A stretch of 64,000 nucleotides of DNA from Cricetomys ansorgei (lineage: Eukaryota; Chordata; Mammalia; Rodentia; Nesomyidae): the NCBI GenBank assembly GCA_026225945.1, contig JAMJFZ010002895.1, positions 104,522-168,521 of the forward strand. The letters run 5' to 3'. Below, one piece after another: positions 20,929-32,040 of the stretch. A program made the translations under genes and the position numbers. The notes beneath the pieces are model-generated. The model was not told the origin of the DNA. It saw only the letters and a list, made by a program, of their open reading frames with translations, and made no database searches. Positions within the stretch are counted from its first letter, which is position 1, and each line of letters opens with the position of its first letter.

Positions 20929-23189
20929 CATATTCAATTTACTAATATATATTATTTTTTATGTATTTCATTCACTTTTTACAACAAAGAGATAAGTAAG
21001 ACACTTAAATAATAAAACAGTTTTTGATAAAATGAGGAACTCATAATATAGAAATAGACAAATTCTACAAGCTTCAAAGATTTTCATGTGTAAGGCATAG
21101 AGAATTGTAGAACTAAAAAACCACAGAGGAAACAGTGAAAGGACAATAAAATTCCAAAACTAAATCTGCAACAAACATGGTAATTAGCTATGTGGTGCCA
21201 TGAAGCTGTGGAGTTAAGGAATTCTTTATTAATATTAATATAGTAATCACACTACAAAGACAAGAGATGGAACATTTTGCATATAGATAAATTTACAGAC
21301 AAAGAAAAAGGAAGAAGAGTTGGGATATGAGACTTGCCTGCTTCTTACATTATTTCTACTTCAGAGAAATAAAAAACAAAATTTTTCCAGAATTTGCATT
21401 CCCTTTTTGATTATCTTTAACTCACTCCATGAATGTTACAATCTTCTTTTTTCTATCTCTGAAGCAGCGTAATTAAGCTCATCTCAAACCTTAACTGACT
21501 ACCCCATAAGGTAAGAAAGACCAACCACCCAGATGCTGTTAGAGAGTAGCCAAACATCTGTAAGGTTTTCAGTGCTCAACTTAGCTAAGAGTCTTATCTT
21601 ATCTGGCTTTCCTTATCCTGGGCTACCAGTCAAAGGGCTTGCTGTCTCCTGCCTAGTACTAACTCACAGCACCCATGGCAATAGGTCCTGCTGTGTTTTT
21701 AGAAAAGGCTGCATTGCTTGTCAACAGTAATCGTTGATTTCTCTATGAGTTATCTTTTTTAAAGGAATTTACATGGTAAATATTGGTCATTATCAACCAA
21801 AGGACTGAATATCTTCTGGCCATGTAAGCAAAAGTTCTATGCAGAAGACCCACATGAAGTGAAGATCTGCCAGTCCCACCCACCAACAAAGCCACAACCT
21901 AATCTCTAAGAGACTGCCAGGAACTCTGTGGTCCATGAAAAGCCCTCAAGTAAGTAGCCTGTTCCCCTGTGTCCTTGCTTGGAACTTAATCTTCCAACTT
22001 TCAGGGTACAACAAGATGTCTATCTGATTCTCAAAGGACTTGACACTGGAGAAATGTACTTTGTTATCTTAGACTTCTACCCTTTACAAAAATGCTTTCA
22101 GCATTTCCAGAATTGTGCAATAGTTTATCCAGTGCTCGTGGAAATAGCTTAAAAAATTATATCATTCATTTTAAAAAAGGGCAAAGTGTGGTGGCAGTTT
22201 TATAAAGAATCTTTATGATATCTATATCTTTGTAGACAGATTAAGACAAACTAATTTTAAGTAATATGAAAAGTAATATATTACCAATTCTGAAATTATC
22301 TATATTGAAAAATATTGTTTTAAATCCCTAAATCATTAAGAGCAGTAGAAGTTGCCCTCCTATTTGGCTCAACAATTCTATGTAATCACAGAGGCAAAAC
22401 TTTTCTATTCCTGTATAATTGTATATGTGGGTGGTGATGGCTAGTTCTTATAAGTTGTTTGAGCACTTGAATATCACAAATTACAAAATGCCACTGGAAG
22501 AATACAGTGTTCACCAAAAACATGTTCCCAAGTGTAAGATTATCTGATTCCCAGAAAAACAGCCCATTACAGTAACATTAAGTTTACAATTGTCAAAAGA
22601 GAAGCCAAGATACACTCAAGCAAGCTTTTGCTGAAAAGCTAATGGGCTCATCTTTAAAACTTTATTATGTTATGAAAGCAGGGTGCTTTCAGAGCCTAGA
22701 ATATAAAAACTGATCACTGGTAAGTTAATACTAAATTGATTTTGTAAATGTTGATATAAGACAAAATTCATTATCTACCTCACTCAGATTTGTAAGTTCT
22801 GTTAATTTTAAGGTCACTTTACTGACCAATGAAGACATTACACACATCTATATTGGAAGAACCTTACTCTTCAACAAATCATGTAAATTCTATTTGTCAC
22901 GTTTTGAATCCTACAACACTTTAGGGTTTTGAAACAAGCCAGTGACATCTCAGATCTACAATAAAGTAATGTATATTAAACAGTATCCCATAGCAAATCC
23001 AGAAAGTAAATCCAGACTTTAAACAGATGTAATTACTTAAAAAAATAAACCGCAAACAATTTCAAATTTTAGGGGAAATTTCAAGAAGGGAGGAAATGCT
23101 GGGACATATTAGAAATTGTAAATAAGTTATCTAAGGTTTGGTAAAGTAGAACTTATTACAGGAAACACGAGCTTTGCAGAGTTCAAAGA
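20929..23189. other. Long repeat-poor stretch
   Basis: Over 2 kb with no SINE, LTR or clear exon. It is AT-rich with stops in all frames. Confidence 0.5.
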
Positions 23190-23390
23190 GAATGTGTGCA
23201 GAGAAAGAGGGAGGGGGAGGGAGAGGGGAAGGAGGAGAAGGGGAGAGAGGAGGTGGTGAGAGGGAGGAGGAAAGGAGAAAAAGGGAGGGAGGCAGGGAGG
23301 AAGGGAGGGAGAGAGGGAGAGAGGGAGAGAGGGAGAGATAGAGAGAGGGAGAGAGGGAGAGTGGGAGAGAGAGAGAGAGAATACATGTTT
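23190..23390. repeat. GA/GGGA-rich purine tract
   Basis: Nearly 200 bases of purine on the plus strand (gagggagagaggga motifs), able to form triplex (H-DNA). Confidence 0.9.
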
Positions 23391-23449
23391 ATAAAATCCA
23401 GAGAAGGATATTGGGCTTATCCCCCTAAGATTCTCTGCCTTCTCATTTG

Positions 23450-23668
23450 AGACAAGGTCCCTCAATGAACCTGGAGCTCGTCATTTTTCAAATGCCCAGC
23501 AGCCATTAAGCCACAGCAATTAACCTCTTTCTGCACCTGACATAGTCCTGCGGTTATGGGTGCACACATCCAGCCACACACAGCTTTTTGGTGGATGCTG
23601 GTGATCAGAACTTGGGTCCCCAATCTATGTATGAGTGCTCCTTCCACTGAGGCATCCCCCTGCTCCAA
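23450..23668 (-). mobile_element. B4-like SINE
   Basis: Antisense: gacaaggtccctcaatgaac, ctttttggtggatgctggtg, ctccttccactgaggcatcc. Confidence 0.55.
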
Positions 23669-25099
23669 TGACCTTGTAATAAAATTCAAAAGGAATTGTT
23701 GAAAATTATATTGTACAACAAGAATCTGGTAAAGTCTCTGCTACATAAATGAGATGCATGACGTGCATGGGATGCAGAGAAGTTAAAAATAATAACTACC
23801 TAACTTGCCATATTGAAATTAGTATAACAGAAGATGAACAGATTGATAAAAGGGCCACAGGAATCATTGATAAGGAACCTTCATAGAAGTAATAATACAT
23901 TTGGGAAAGAGCCAAGGGAACTGGAAATCAAATCAACAAAGAGAGGGAACCTGCTGTTTTCCTTATCTTGCCTCTGGAAGTTTCCATCCAGCTACAGAGT
24001 TGATGTTCTGCAGGCTGCTGGACCATACTCTAAGAGAGTACATGGCCACCTTTTCCCAGCCAGCACGAGGAAGAAAAGCACCTTAATCAATGTGACTTTC
24101 GTTTCATGATCTGCAAATGGCAAGTTACTTACTCCCTTTGCACTCACACCCAACTATTGTCAAATCCCATAAAAATAAATCTTAGAAAAAGTCAAATGCA
24201 ATGGATTTGCATTTGCAATTTGACTTCGGACCATTAGTGGGTGGTGGATCACGCCCCAGACCCAGCTGTGCTAATGGAATTGCTCTCCAGTGATGCTGGT
24301 GTCCTCATTGTCAAACAATTGTAACCCAGCCTATTACAAATCCTGATGACTCCTGCTCACATCTTTCTTCATAGAACCCTCTCTTCTCTTTGCTCCTATG
24401 ATTTCAAACTCTACCTCCTCATTTTTTTCTCATCCCTTCTCTGATTTTGTTGTTGGTTTGTTTTGTTTTATGGTGGGGCCGTGGGTGGGTATTTTATCTT
24501 TGGGTAATTTAATTGGCTATACGCATTCAAAGAAATCGTTTTCTAAATCCCCAGTTCTTTCCTCTCCACTGATTACTTCTGGTTTTCCTTCTCTTTGCTG
24601 CTTCACTTCCATCTTATGACTGCTTAGCTCTTGCTGATATTTGAGCACCCTCCTCCTTAAATCAAAACCATATCTTCTCTGCCAATAAAATAGCATGTCC
24701 TAAGTCCTTTCTATGGCAACCCAATGACTCTTACAATGAATCTTCCCAAAATCACACGGGACTTATTAAACCATGGCCTGCTGTCCCCAGTCCCTAGGGT
24801 TAGCCATTCAATTGCATTTCTAATCACTTCCCAGTTGAATACAATGTTGCTCAGACCAATTTGCACCCAGCAGTTACTACCATATACCATGGTCATTAGT
24901 TATCATTTCTAGCTCATCAAACCTTAGCTGAGACTCTCAGCAACTCAGAAATAGACTCCTGACTGGTTCTACTGTCCTGTCCCTATCAATCCTAGATTCC
25001 TTTAGCCAGGCCACTTAGTTACTTGCTAAAAACTTGCTTTCTGATAAGTTAATTTCTCACAAGGCTCATAAGGTGATTAGATTATGAGGCTGCCAACTT
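23669..25099. other. Unassigned sequence
   Basis: Short open frames on the plus strand at 23834-24109 and 24398-24619 have no recognisable product or splice support. Nothing else was recognised. Confidence 0.4.
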
Positions 25100-25410
25100 C
25101 ATCAAAGGATGGATTAATGAGCTCCTAACTTCAGGAAGCTGAGTCTGGTAGGAGGAAGTACGACACCAACTGTGTGTTTCTGAAGACAATCTCAAATCCC
25201 CACCTGAGCTGTTTAGTAGGCTTTGTGTCCTGCCCACCATGAGATGAGCCACTTTGCTCCACTGCACACTGTTCCTTTGTGATGCTATATCTCACCAAGC
25301 CTGGGCCTAGAAGCAACACAGCCAAATGACTATGGACTGAAGCCTGAAACCACAAGCCCACATAAGCCTATCCTCCTTTAAATTGTGACTAATACTCTAT
25401 TACCCATTTG
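25100..25410 (+). mobile_element. Old LTR or DNA-element remnant
   Basis: catgagatgagccactttgc, caacacagccaaatgactat and cctcctttaaattgtgac follow the order of a common mammalian interspersed repeat with LTR-like features. The family is not certain. Confidence 0.45.
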
Positions 25411-25575
25411 GGTTACTGCAGAGAGGCACTGTGAGGATTAAGTAAGATACAACCAACCTGTGTTCTTGAAACTTGCCATAAACAAAGTCTCTGATAACCC
25501 TCAATTAATCAATGCTGAACCACTGCTCCTGAGGAAAATACAATGTCGGATTCCTGCAAGCTTCAGGTCACATTT

Positions 25576-25596
25576 TGTCACATGTTCCATGTGACA
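25576..25596. repeat. Short inverted repeat beside the provirus
   Basis: tgtcacatg and catgtgaca are perfect 9-base arms around ttc, some 40 bp outside the left LTR. Confidence 0.6.
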
Positions 25597-25635
25597 TGTT
25601 TGTTGTTGTTGTTGTTTGTGCTTTGAACATGTGTT

Positions 25636-26109
25636 TGTTGTGGGAGATTTTAGTTATGGATAATGTTCCAGTAAGCTGTCCTTGAAGCAAGTAAAGGATT
25701 CACTGCCTACCAGTAAACAAAGGAGTGGCTATAGGGCTCTCCACAAGAATGGGACATTCCTTAGCCTTAAGGCAGATGAAGGTTAGGCTCCATTGATTTG
25801 TATATTGGAAGGCTGGTTGGAGACAGAGAGGATTTGGAATAAAAAAGAACTAGGGCAAGGGCATAGGGGGACAGAGAAAGAGGAGAGAGAGGAGAGAGAC
25901 AGACAGCAGAGAACAAGGAAGAAGAAGCTAGCGAGCAGGAGGAGAACCAAGAGAATAGCATGCGGTGAGGAAGTGATTGGAGTGAGCTCTCTGCCTAGCT
26001 GCCGGGGCTTTAGAATTCCCTGAGATTTGAAATGGTTTGTGATTAATAAAGAACATTGGAAATTACAGCGTCTGGACTCTCCGTTAAGCGCCATAATTAT
26101 ATTTTAACA
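25636..26109 (+). mobile_element. 5' LTR, 474 bp
   Basis: It starts tgttgtgggagattttag and ends attttaaca. A polyadenylation signal AATAAA lies at 26045-26050. A purine-rich stretch (25855-25955) sits in the middle. Compared with the 3' LTR it differs for example at 25734-25736 (agg against cct) and lacks one base in the gagaga run. Confidence 0.9.
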
Positions 26110-26111
26110 CT

Positions 26112-26130
26112 TGGCACACCAACGTGTTGC
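26112..26130 (+). other. Primer-binding site
   Basis: tggcacaccaacgtgttgc, two bases after the LTR end. It resembles the lysine-tRNA type site, with an extra base and changes near the end, so the tRNA assignment is tentative. Confidence 0.5.
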
Positions 26131-26580
26131 AAGGACACACGAGAAAAGAGAAGAAGACAGACGAAAGGACAGACAATGCGGGACATCAGAATCCAGATAC
26201 AGAGTCTACAAGGAAACAACAGACAACACGGGACAGCGAGGGCCGAGGCAGAAAAAAGAAGAAAAGAAGAAAGAAGACACAGGAAAGGTAAAGTATGATA
26301 TAAGATAAATAAATAAAAAAGAGTAAGGCCTCCTATGGAAAGAGGAGAGCTAAAGATAAAGAGACAGAATTAAAGAAAAATGCACACAGGTGCGGATTAA
26401 TAAAGTTCCAGGAAAGGAAACACAGATTTATAGACCTTATGTAAGAAAAGAAGGTAATAAAAAGAATGCTCCTTAGAAAGTGGGAGCCACAGTAAGAAAG
26501 ATAGAAAAAATAAAAGAAAAATACACAGGAGTCTCCTAAGGAAGGAGAGGATAAGTAAGAGTGGAAAAGAAAATTTTTCC
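26131..26580 (+). other. Retroviral leader
   Basis: A purine-rich, non-coding leader of about 450 bases between the primer site and gag. A packaging signal would be expected here, but none can be named from the sequence. Confidence 0.5.
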
Positions 26581-28113
26581 ATGTTAAAAATGGAAAATAT
26601 TGTAACACAGGGCACTTGGGCTCTGTATAGTGTTGATATGGATGTTCTAGGAATGAAAACAGTAGATGAAGAGATAAATACTTCATCTGAAACTAGCATA
26701 ATACAGATTATGGTTTTTGTTATTCTGGTATTTCACATGGTATTATCAATAGCCTTCATGGTATACTGTGTTCTATCAAGGAAAGCTGTTAGTGTGAAAG
26801 GAAAAGGGAAATCTCCTAGCCCTTTGCGGGAAATTGACTTAGATACAGGAGATAAATTCAGAGCAAAATCAGAAAATTTTAAAATGATGGAAAGAAAAGC
26901 AGGATATACTTGCTTTTCACAAGAAGCGGCCTTAAAAGAAATAGATGAGAAATGGAATGCGAAAATGCAAACTTTGGTAGCAAAATTAGAACACTTGATG
27001 GAAGGAAGTAAAAGCCTACCTCAGTCAGAGAATTCAGAGCCTACTTCTCCACCTTATAACGCAATGTGGCAGCCAAAGATTTTAAGAAAACCAACTATGG
27101 TTTATCCATTAGCTATAAACAGGATGCAGGGTTATGATGAATGTGGATGGCAACCTACAGAAATGCTAGATTTAAAGAGATTTAAAGAGGCAATAGTAGC
27201 CTATGGAATGCACTCTTCTTATGTGAAACAGATATTGAAAAACTGGGCTGTTCAACACCGAGTCATTCCTCTAGATTGGAGGGACTTGGCAAAAGCTGTA
27301 TTAGAAGCCGGTCCTCAGTTACAATGGCAGACATGGTGGAAAGAAGAAGCTTTGACAATAGAACAACGTAAGCGAGCTAGAGGCGTTAATATTTCCAAAG
27401 ATCAGTTGATAGGTGAAGGTCAATATGCTGAGTTGGAAGTGCAGATTCAGTTTGATGATAATATTTTGGCTCAGTGTCGTACAGCAGCATTAAATGCTTG
27501 GGATAAAGTTGAAGAGCCAGGAAAAAAGTCTGAGTCATTTACTTAGATCATGCAAGGCCCAAATGAGCCATGCACTGATTTTTTTCAGAGATTGACTTCC
27601 GCTGTCCATAAGACAATTTCAGACTCAGAAGCAAGGGAAGTGGTAATTAAATCTCTGGCGTTTGAAAATGCTAATTCAGAATGCCAAAAGGCAATAAGGC
27701 CATTAAAAACAGCTTCTTTGGATCAATGGATTAAAATTACTACTGATATTGGATCCAGTGATTACAATGGCACTATGATTGGACAAGCAATTGTTCAAGG
27801 CCTTAAAAATCAAAAGGTCAGATCTTTTGGCTGTGGAAAGTCAGGTCATTTTGAAAAGGACTGTAGACAAATGGATCCTAGAAATAATGTTTTCTCTAAT
27901 AAGCCAGAAAGAAAATCTCAGTTTCCTGGTATATGTAGAAGGTGTGGAAAAGGCAGACATTGGTCTAATGAGTGTAGATCTGTAACAGATATTCAAGGTA
28001 CTTCCTTGCTGTCGGGAAACGCCTTTGGGGGCCTGGCTCAGGCCCCTATCACAGAAAACATGAGCCAACAATTTCTTACCAGCAACGGATTAACTCACCC
28101 TCAGAGAGATTAA
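26581..28113 (+). pseudogene. gag: ERV gag with one in-frame amber stop
   Basis: Gag forms the viral core. The frame opens at 26581 and runs 510 codons to TAA at 28111-28113, broken once by TAG at 27544-27546 (codon 322); the frame itself is unbroken. Near residues 40-65 is a hydrophobic segment (IIQIMVFVILVF then MVLSIAFMVYCVL), long enough to span a membrane. The middle region has the W-rich capsid pattern typical of class II Gag. Two zinc knuckles follow: the first reads FGCGKSGHFEKDC and lacks its first cysteine (serine precedes FG); the second, CRRCGKGRHWSNEC, is complete. The start is chosen as the first ATG of the open frame; a second methionine lies three codons on. Confidence 0.85.
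28014..28046 (+). promoter_or_regulatory. gag-pro minus-one frameshift signal
   Basis: The heptamer GGGAAAC at 28014-28020 sits in the slippery register of gag (G GGA AAC). Seven bases later comes a perfect 8-bp stem, GGGGCCTG (28028-28035) with CAGGCCCC (28039-28046), loop GCT. Slipping back one base enters the pro frame, which is open from this point to 28557. This arrangement is the classic betaretroviral gag-pro signal; whether it folds into a pseudoknot is not shown. Confidence 0.85.
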
Positions 28114-28559
28114 AACATGTAGTGCCTCTTGCTAAAGACAGCTCTGCTTTAGACTTTACTATCAAGGACAGTGGTAAATTAAATAGTACTGAAAAACAGG
28201 TATTTTGGCAAGCAACTATAAATGATCAGAGACCTAAGTTAAAAGTACAGATAAATGGAAATTTGATTGAGGGATTGTTAGACACGGGAGTTGATGTAAC
28301 AGTCATTTCAAAAGACTCCTGGAGTCCAAACTGGCCTCTTCAAGAGGTATCTACTCAGTTCTTAGAAACCAGAACATTTTCTCAGTTAAAACAAAATATA
28401 GCAAGTGTCAAATGCATAAGACCAGAAAGAGAAATAGGAAATATAAGACCATATGTGGCAGATCTAGCTATAAGTTTATGGGGAAGAGACCTATTAAAAC
28501 AATGGAATGTACAGATTAACATTCCTTTAATCTTAGAGACAGATTCAAGATGCGATTGA
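28020..28559 (+). pseudogene. pro: ERV protease (pro) frame
   Basis: This aspartic protease region is read by a minus-one shift from gag; the frame is open for about 179 codons from the slip site and overlaps gag by some 90 bases. The active-site stretch reads LLDTGVDVTVIS, with the catalytic DTG kept and valine where alanine is usual. GRDLLKQWNVQ near the end matches the conserved C-terminal glycine-arginine-(aspartate or asparagine) region. The frame is short with no room for a dUTPase domain, and stops at 28557-28559. It needs gag translation upstream, which the amber codon blocks. Confidence 0.8.
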
Positions 28560-28560
28560 T

Positions 28561-29300
28561 AAAGATATTAAAAAATTTTATCAAAAACAATCACAGACTG
28601 TCAAGGTTGTCCATAAGCAGGACAGAACAGATATTGATAATAATTCTCAGCCTGTTAAAAGGTATCAATGGAGAGTCATTCCCCAAGAATTCTCAGATAT
28701 TACCACCTTATGTCAATATTTTGTACAAAAGCCACTGAAAGTTAGTATCTGGTTTAATGAACCTACCGTTGGGTTAACTACTCAAGAGTTAAATAATTCA
28801 TTTCAAGCATTGAACGGTGATTCATATTAAACAGACAAAAAAGTTTAACAACAACAGAAAAGGAGTTAATTCAGGTAGAAAGCAGATTACAGAATGCATA
28901 TGTAAATTACCTAGATCTAAAGCTTGATTGTATGCTTTCTTATTGTTCCTCTACTGAGCACATGATGCAAAAGGAAGACAATATTTTAATATGGATCGTT
29001 GCACAAAGCAACTCAGAAAGCTTGGGCAGAATCTACACTGCCTGTGTTAGAGTTTTTCTCTCAGCAGCCGCTTGGCTATGGTTGCTAAATAACAAGCTTC
29101 GCTATGTTCAGGAGTTTGGACCAAAAATTCAGCCAACTGGTCCTGGTCCTCCAGGGAATTGGTATTTGTTTTTATGTGGTTGACAAAAAAGAATTATTTT
29201 ACCTGTATTTGGAAGTTTGTTTGAAAAAAGTTCCAAACTTCCCAGATTTGTCATGGACTACAAAACCCATAAGGCATTGCAGTGGCTAGATGTTCCTGTT
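28561..29300 (+). pseudogene. pol: ERV pol remnant, internally deleted and shifted
   Basis: Frame 1 (28561-28830) reads KRYQWRVIPQEF and TTLCQYFVQKPL, which match the reverse-transcriptase palm just before and after its conserved PQG motif (here PQE). The N-terminal third of RT and the catalytic YxDD region are absent. Later pieces (28860-29030) resemble the RT thumb or connection (YCSSTEHMMQKEDNILIW), in another frame. Stops and frame changes are frequent, and no RNase H or integrase core was recognised. This is a dead remnant. Confidence 0.7.
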
Positions 29301-30019
29301 ATCAGCCACAGTTACAACTTCCAAGGTTGGCATGTTAAATGAATGTACAGCAAGCAGGTACAAATTATTGGATTTTAATATTATACATGATAAATAAAAC
29401 TTCAGCTAAAATTTAAAAAAGAAAGGGGTATAGGATATATCTATAATTGGCTATTTTAACCTCAAAAAATCAAAAAATTAATTTTAAAAAATAATGTTTA
29501 AGTATTTTGCTCTAATAATAATAGCCTGGAGTGTGAAGACTCCACCCCATGTCGGGGAAAGGTTGTGTTTTTGTCTTTTCAGAGCTGAAACATCCAACTG
29601 AGAGTATCCAGAGACCACTGGGCTGAAGAGAGACATCAGAGTATGCGGGTTATTATCCAGCCTTCAACCTCAAAATGGACCATTGAAGGCCTTCCTAGCT
29701 GCCTTGCTCCTGTGCTGCTTATAAACCAGAGGCCATGGATTACAAAAAAAGATTGAATTCCCCAGCTAAATACAGAGGCTGGCAGTCAGAGACGGGATAT
29801 GAGGAATATGACATAAAATCAACCTAAGGCAAGGGTGCTGATCATGGTGCTATCAGTAACCCAGAGATGGGTCAGATTTATTGTTCATTATTTCTCTCCT
29901 AAGACAGACACAGTCATCTTGAAAAGGGGAAATATGGGAAGCTATTGGCTTCATATCTTGTCCTCTGAAATCATCTTGGAGATGACTCTGCAGTTGAAAA
30001 GGGAGCCTCTCTTGAAAAT
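29301..30019 (+). other. Non-coding ERV interior (env region lost)
   Basis: No env frame is seen. The region is AT-rich (29380-29520), then mixed sequence. Short open frames at 29835-30023 have no recognisable product. Confidence 0.5.
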
Positions 30020-30330
30020 TTGAGGCAGCTTTCACAGTGCTCAAACTGTGATGATGCAGATGCAGATATCTGCTGACATTTGAACTGCATGAGCATTTTG
30101 CTAAACAGTGAACTTTTCTGAACAATTGATAAACTTTTCAAAGACATTTGAACTGCGCAGGCATTTTGCTAAACATTTATGAACAGTTGGTGAACTTTTA
30201 TGAACAATTGGTAAACTTTTATTAACAATTGGTGAACTTTGGACTTGATACTTGGTGTTATGGGACAGTTACATTTGAACTGCATGAGCAGTCTGCTGAA
30301 ATTTGGACTTGGTATTTGACAGACTGTAAC
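30020..30330 (+). repeat. Degenerate tandem repeats inside ERV
   Basis: acatttgaactgcatgagca recurs near 30076, 30146 and 30269. A shorter unit (about 25 bp; gaacaattggt, aactttta) recurs between about 30118 and 30240. Repeats of this kind before the 3' LTR suggest local slippage or recombination during reverse transcription. Confidence 0.65.
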
Positions 30331-30375
30331 TTTATATCTTAGCTTCTTTTGTTTGAGTCAATATTGTTCTTATTG

Positions 30376-30393
30376 TAAACAAGAAGGGTGAGA
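30376..30393 (+). other. Polypurine tract
   Basis: The purine-rich aacaagaagggtgaga directly precedes the 3' LTR start (tgttgtggg at 30394), the expected plus-strand primer position. Confidence 0.65.
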
Positions 30394-30868
30394 TGTTGTG
30401 GGAGATTTTAGTTATGGATAATGTTCCAGTAAGCTGTCCTTGAAGCAAGTAAAGGATTCACTGCCTACCAGTAAACAAAGGAGTGGCTATCCTGCTCTCC
30501 ACAAGAATAGGACATTCCTTAGCCTTAAGGCAGATGAAGGTTAGGCTCCATTGATTTGTATATTGGAAGGCTGGTTGGAGACAGAGAGGATTTGGAATAA
30601 AAAAGAACTAGGGCAAGGGCAGAGGGGGACAGAGAAAGAGGAGAGAGAAGGAGAGAGACAGACAGCAGAGAACAAGGAAGAAGAAGCTAGCAAGCAGGAG
30701 GAGAACCAAGAGAATAGCATGCGGTGAGGAAGTGATTGGAGTGAGCTCTCTGCCTAGCTGCCGGGGCTTTAGAATTCCCTGAGATTTGACATGGTTTGTG
30801 ATTAATAAAGAGCATTGGAAATTGCAACGTCTGGACTCTCTGGTAAGCGCCATAATTTTATTTTAACA
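30394..30868 (+). mobile_element. 3' LTR, 475 bp
   Basis: Same termini as the 5' LTR, with AATAAA at 30804-30809. It ends ttttaaca, immediately followed by TGTGTT. Confidence 0.9.
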
Positions 30869-30874
30869 TGTGTT

Positions 30875-31685
30875 CCTACTGAAATATGTTTTATTGAAGA
30901 CCTAGTGTTCATGCACTCAGATTGAACTTATTGCCCAAGACATTCTAGTCCATGCTGACATAAAGGCTGACTAGTTTTCCACTAGGTCACACCAAAGGCT
31001 TCTGACACTTGGGAATATTAACAGAATTTTAACACAGAGTTTCAAGCCATTTGAAACAGTAAGGTAGTCAAGGGAATATCACAAAAATGGGAAAGGAAGG
31101 GCATTAACTAGACCACACAAAGGACACTTGTTTACAGACTTCCTCTCATTCAAAGTCACCTGGGAAAGTGCACACTTCAGACAGCAAGATTTTTAACCAC
31201 ATTGTACAAGCTTGCAAATGATCACAAATGCACTATAGAGGTGTAAACATTGTAATCAATTTTAGCCAGTAGGTGAGTTTGCAAACACCAAATCCATGAA
31301 TAATGAGGAGTGGCATACCTCAATGGTTCAGCAGTTGTTTAGACTGTACAAAAGACCCTGATTTCAATCCTCAATATTGACAAAAATAAAAACACAATAG
31401 AGAGTATTGCTCTATTACAATATCAACGAACAACCTGAGTGTTGACTCTGTGCCTTAAGCTCTTCAAATCAACCTTACACAAATCAATATGCTTGAAACC
31501 CTCAAACCCCCTCAGGTAGGAAATACTCATATCCCCATTTTACAGTTGATGAAACTAAGGCACTGAATTAAATACTTTCCTTGAGGAGAGAACAAATGCT
31601 ATACTCTCTTTAATAGCTAGCATTTTGTTAGTAGCCCTACTTAAGATCTGTTATAGCTACAATTTGTATCTACACAATTCACACA
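30875..31685. other. Unassigned sequence
   Basis: An ID-like fragment may lie at 31315-31380 (ctcaatggttcagcagttgt, gaccctgatttcaatcctca). The rest was not recognised. Confidence 0.4.
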
Positions 31686-31689
31686 CAGG

Positions 31690-32040
31690 AAATGTTCTCC
31701 CCAAAGTAATGAAAAAATAACCTCAAGAATTGGAATTTGGGGGTGAGGCTTTGGAAGGTAAATATGATTGGCTGATGTAACTAGGGTGCAGTACATTAGT
31801 TGCCTCATGAAAAGAAGAGAAATCTAGGCTAGGCAAGCAGTTCAGTCCCTTTTGCCATGTATTGCTGCTATCTGCTACCATACACTGAGAAGGCCCTGGA
31901 GACATGGCAGTGCTGCACTTGACATTCTAGCCTCCATCCCTGTGAAATAAATAAGCCTCCAACTTTTACAAATTGCCCAATCCACGACCTTCAGGTTTCA
32001 GAAACAACAGAAGATAAACTAAGACAAGCTCTAACAAAGA
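31690..32040 (+). mobile_element. MaLR-type LTR
   Basis: gaatttgggggtgaggcttt, ccctgtgaaataaataagcc, caaattgcccaatccacgac and the end aactaagacaag match MaLR (MST/MLT-like) LTR layout. Confidence 0.65.

Larger units (their letters stand above)
25636..30868 (+). mobile_element. Class II endogenous retrovirus (IAP/mysTR-like), 5.2 kb
   Basis: The provirus reads LTR, primer site, gag, pro, pol remnant, spacer, polypurine tract, LTR. It is flanked by the 6-bp direct repeat TGTGTT (25630-25635 and 30869-30874), the size usual for class II (betaretrovirus-like) integration. The two LTRs differ at about 13 positions and one 1-bp indel, so the insertion is fairly young, though not recent. Most of pol and all of env are missing, so it could only have moved with proteins supplied in trans. 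The assignment rests on the gag and pro features, two zinc-finger motifs, the frameshift site and the duplication size. I cannot separate an IAP relative from the cricetid mysTR group without a search. Confidence 0.9.

Noticed and set aside
23834..24109. 91-codon plus-strand frame
   Set aside because: No similarity recognised and no splice or start context; treated as chance.
25783..26094. Open frames on the minus strand inside the LTRs
   Set aside because: Shadow of the purine-rich LTR, and the same frame appears in both LTRs.
29853..30125. 90-codon minus-strand frame in the provirus
   Set aside because: Antisense to decayed retroviral sequence, no known domain.
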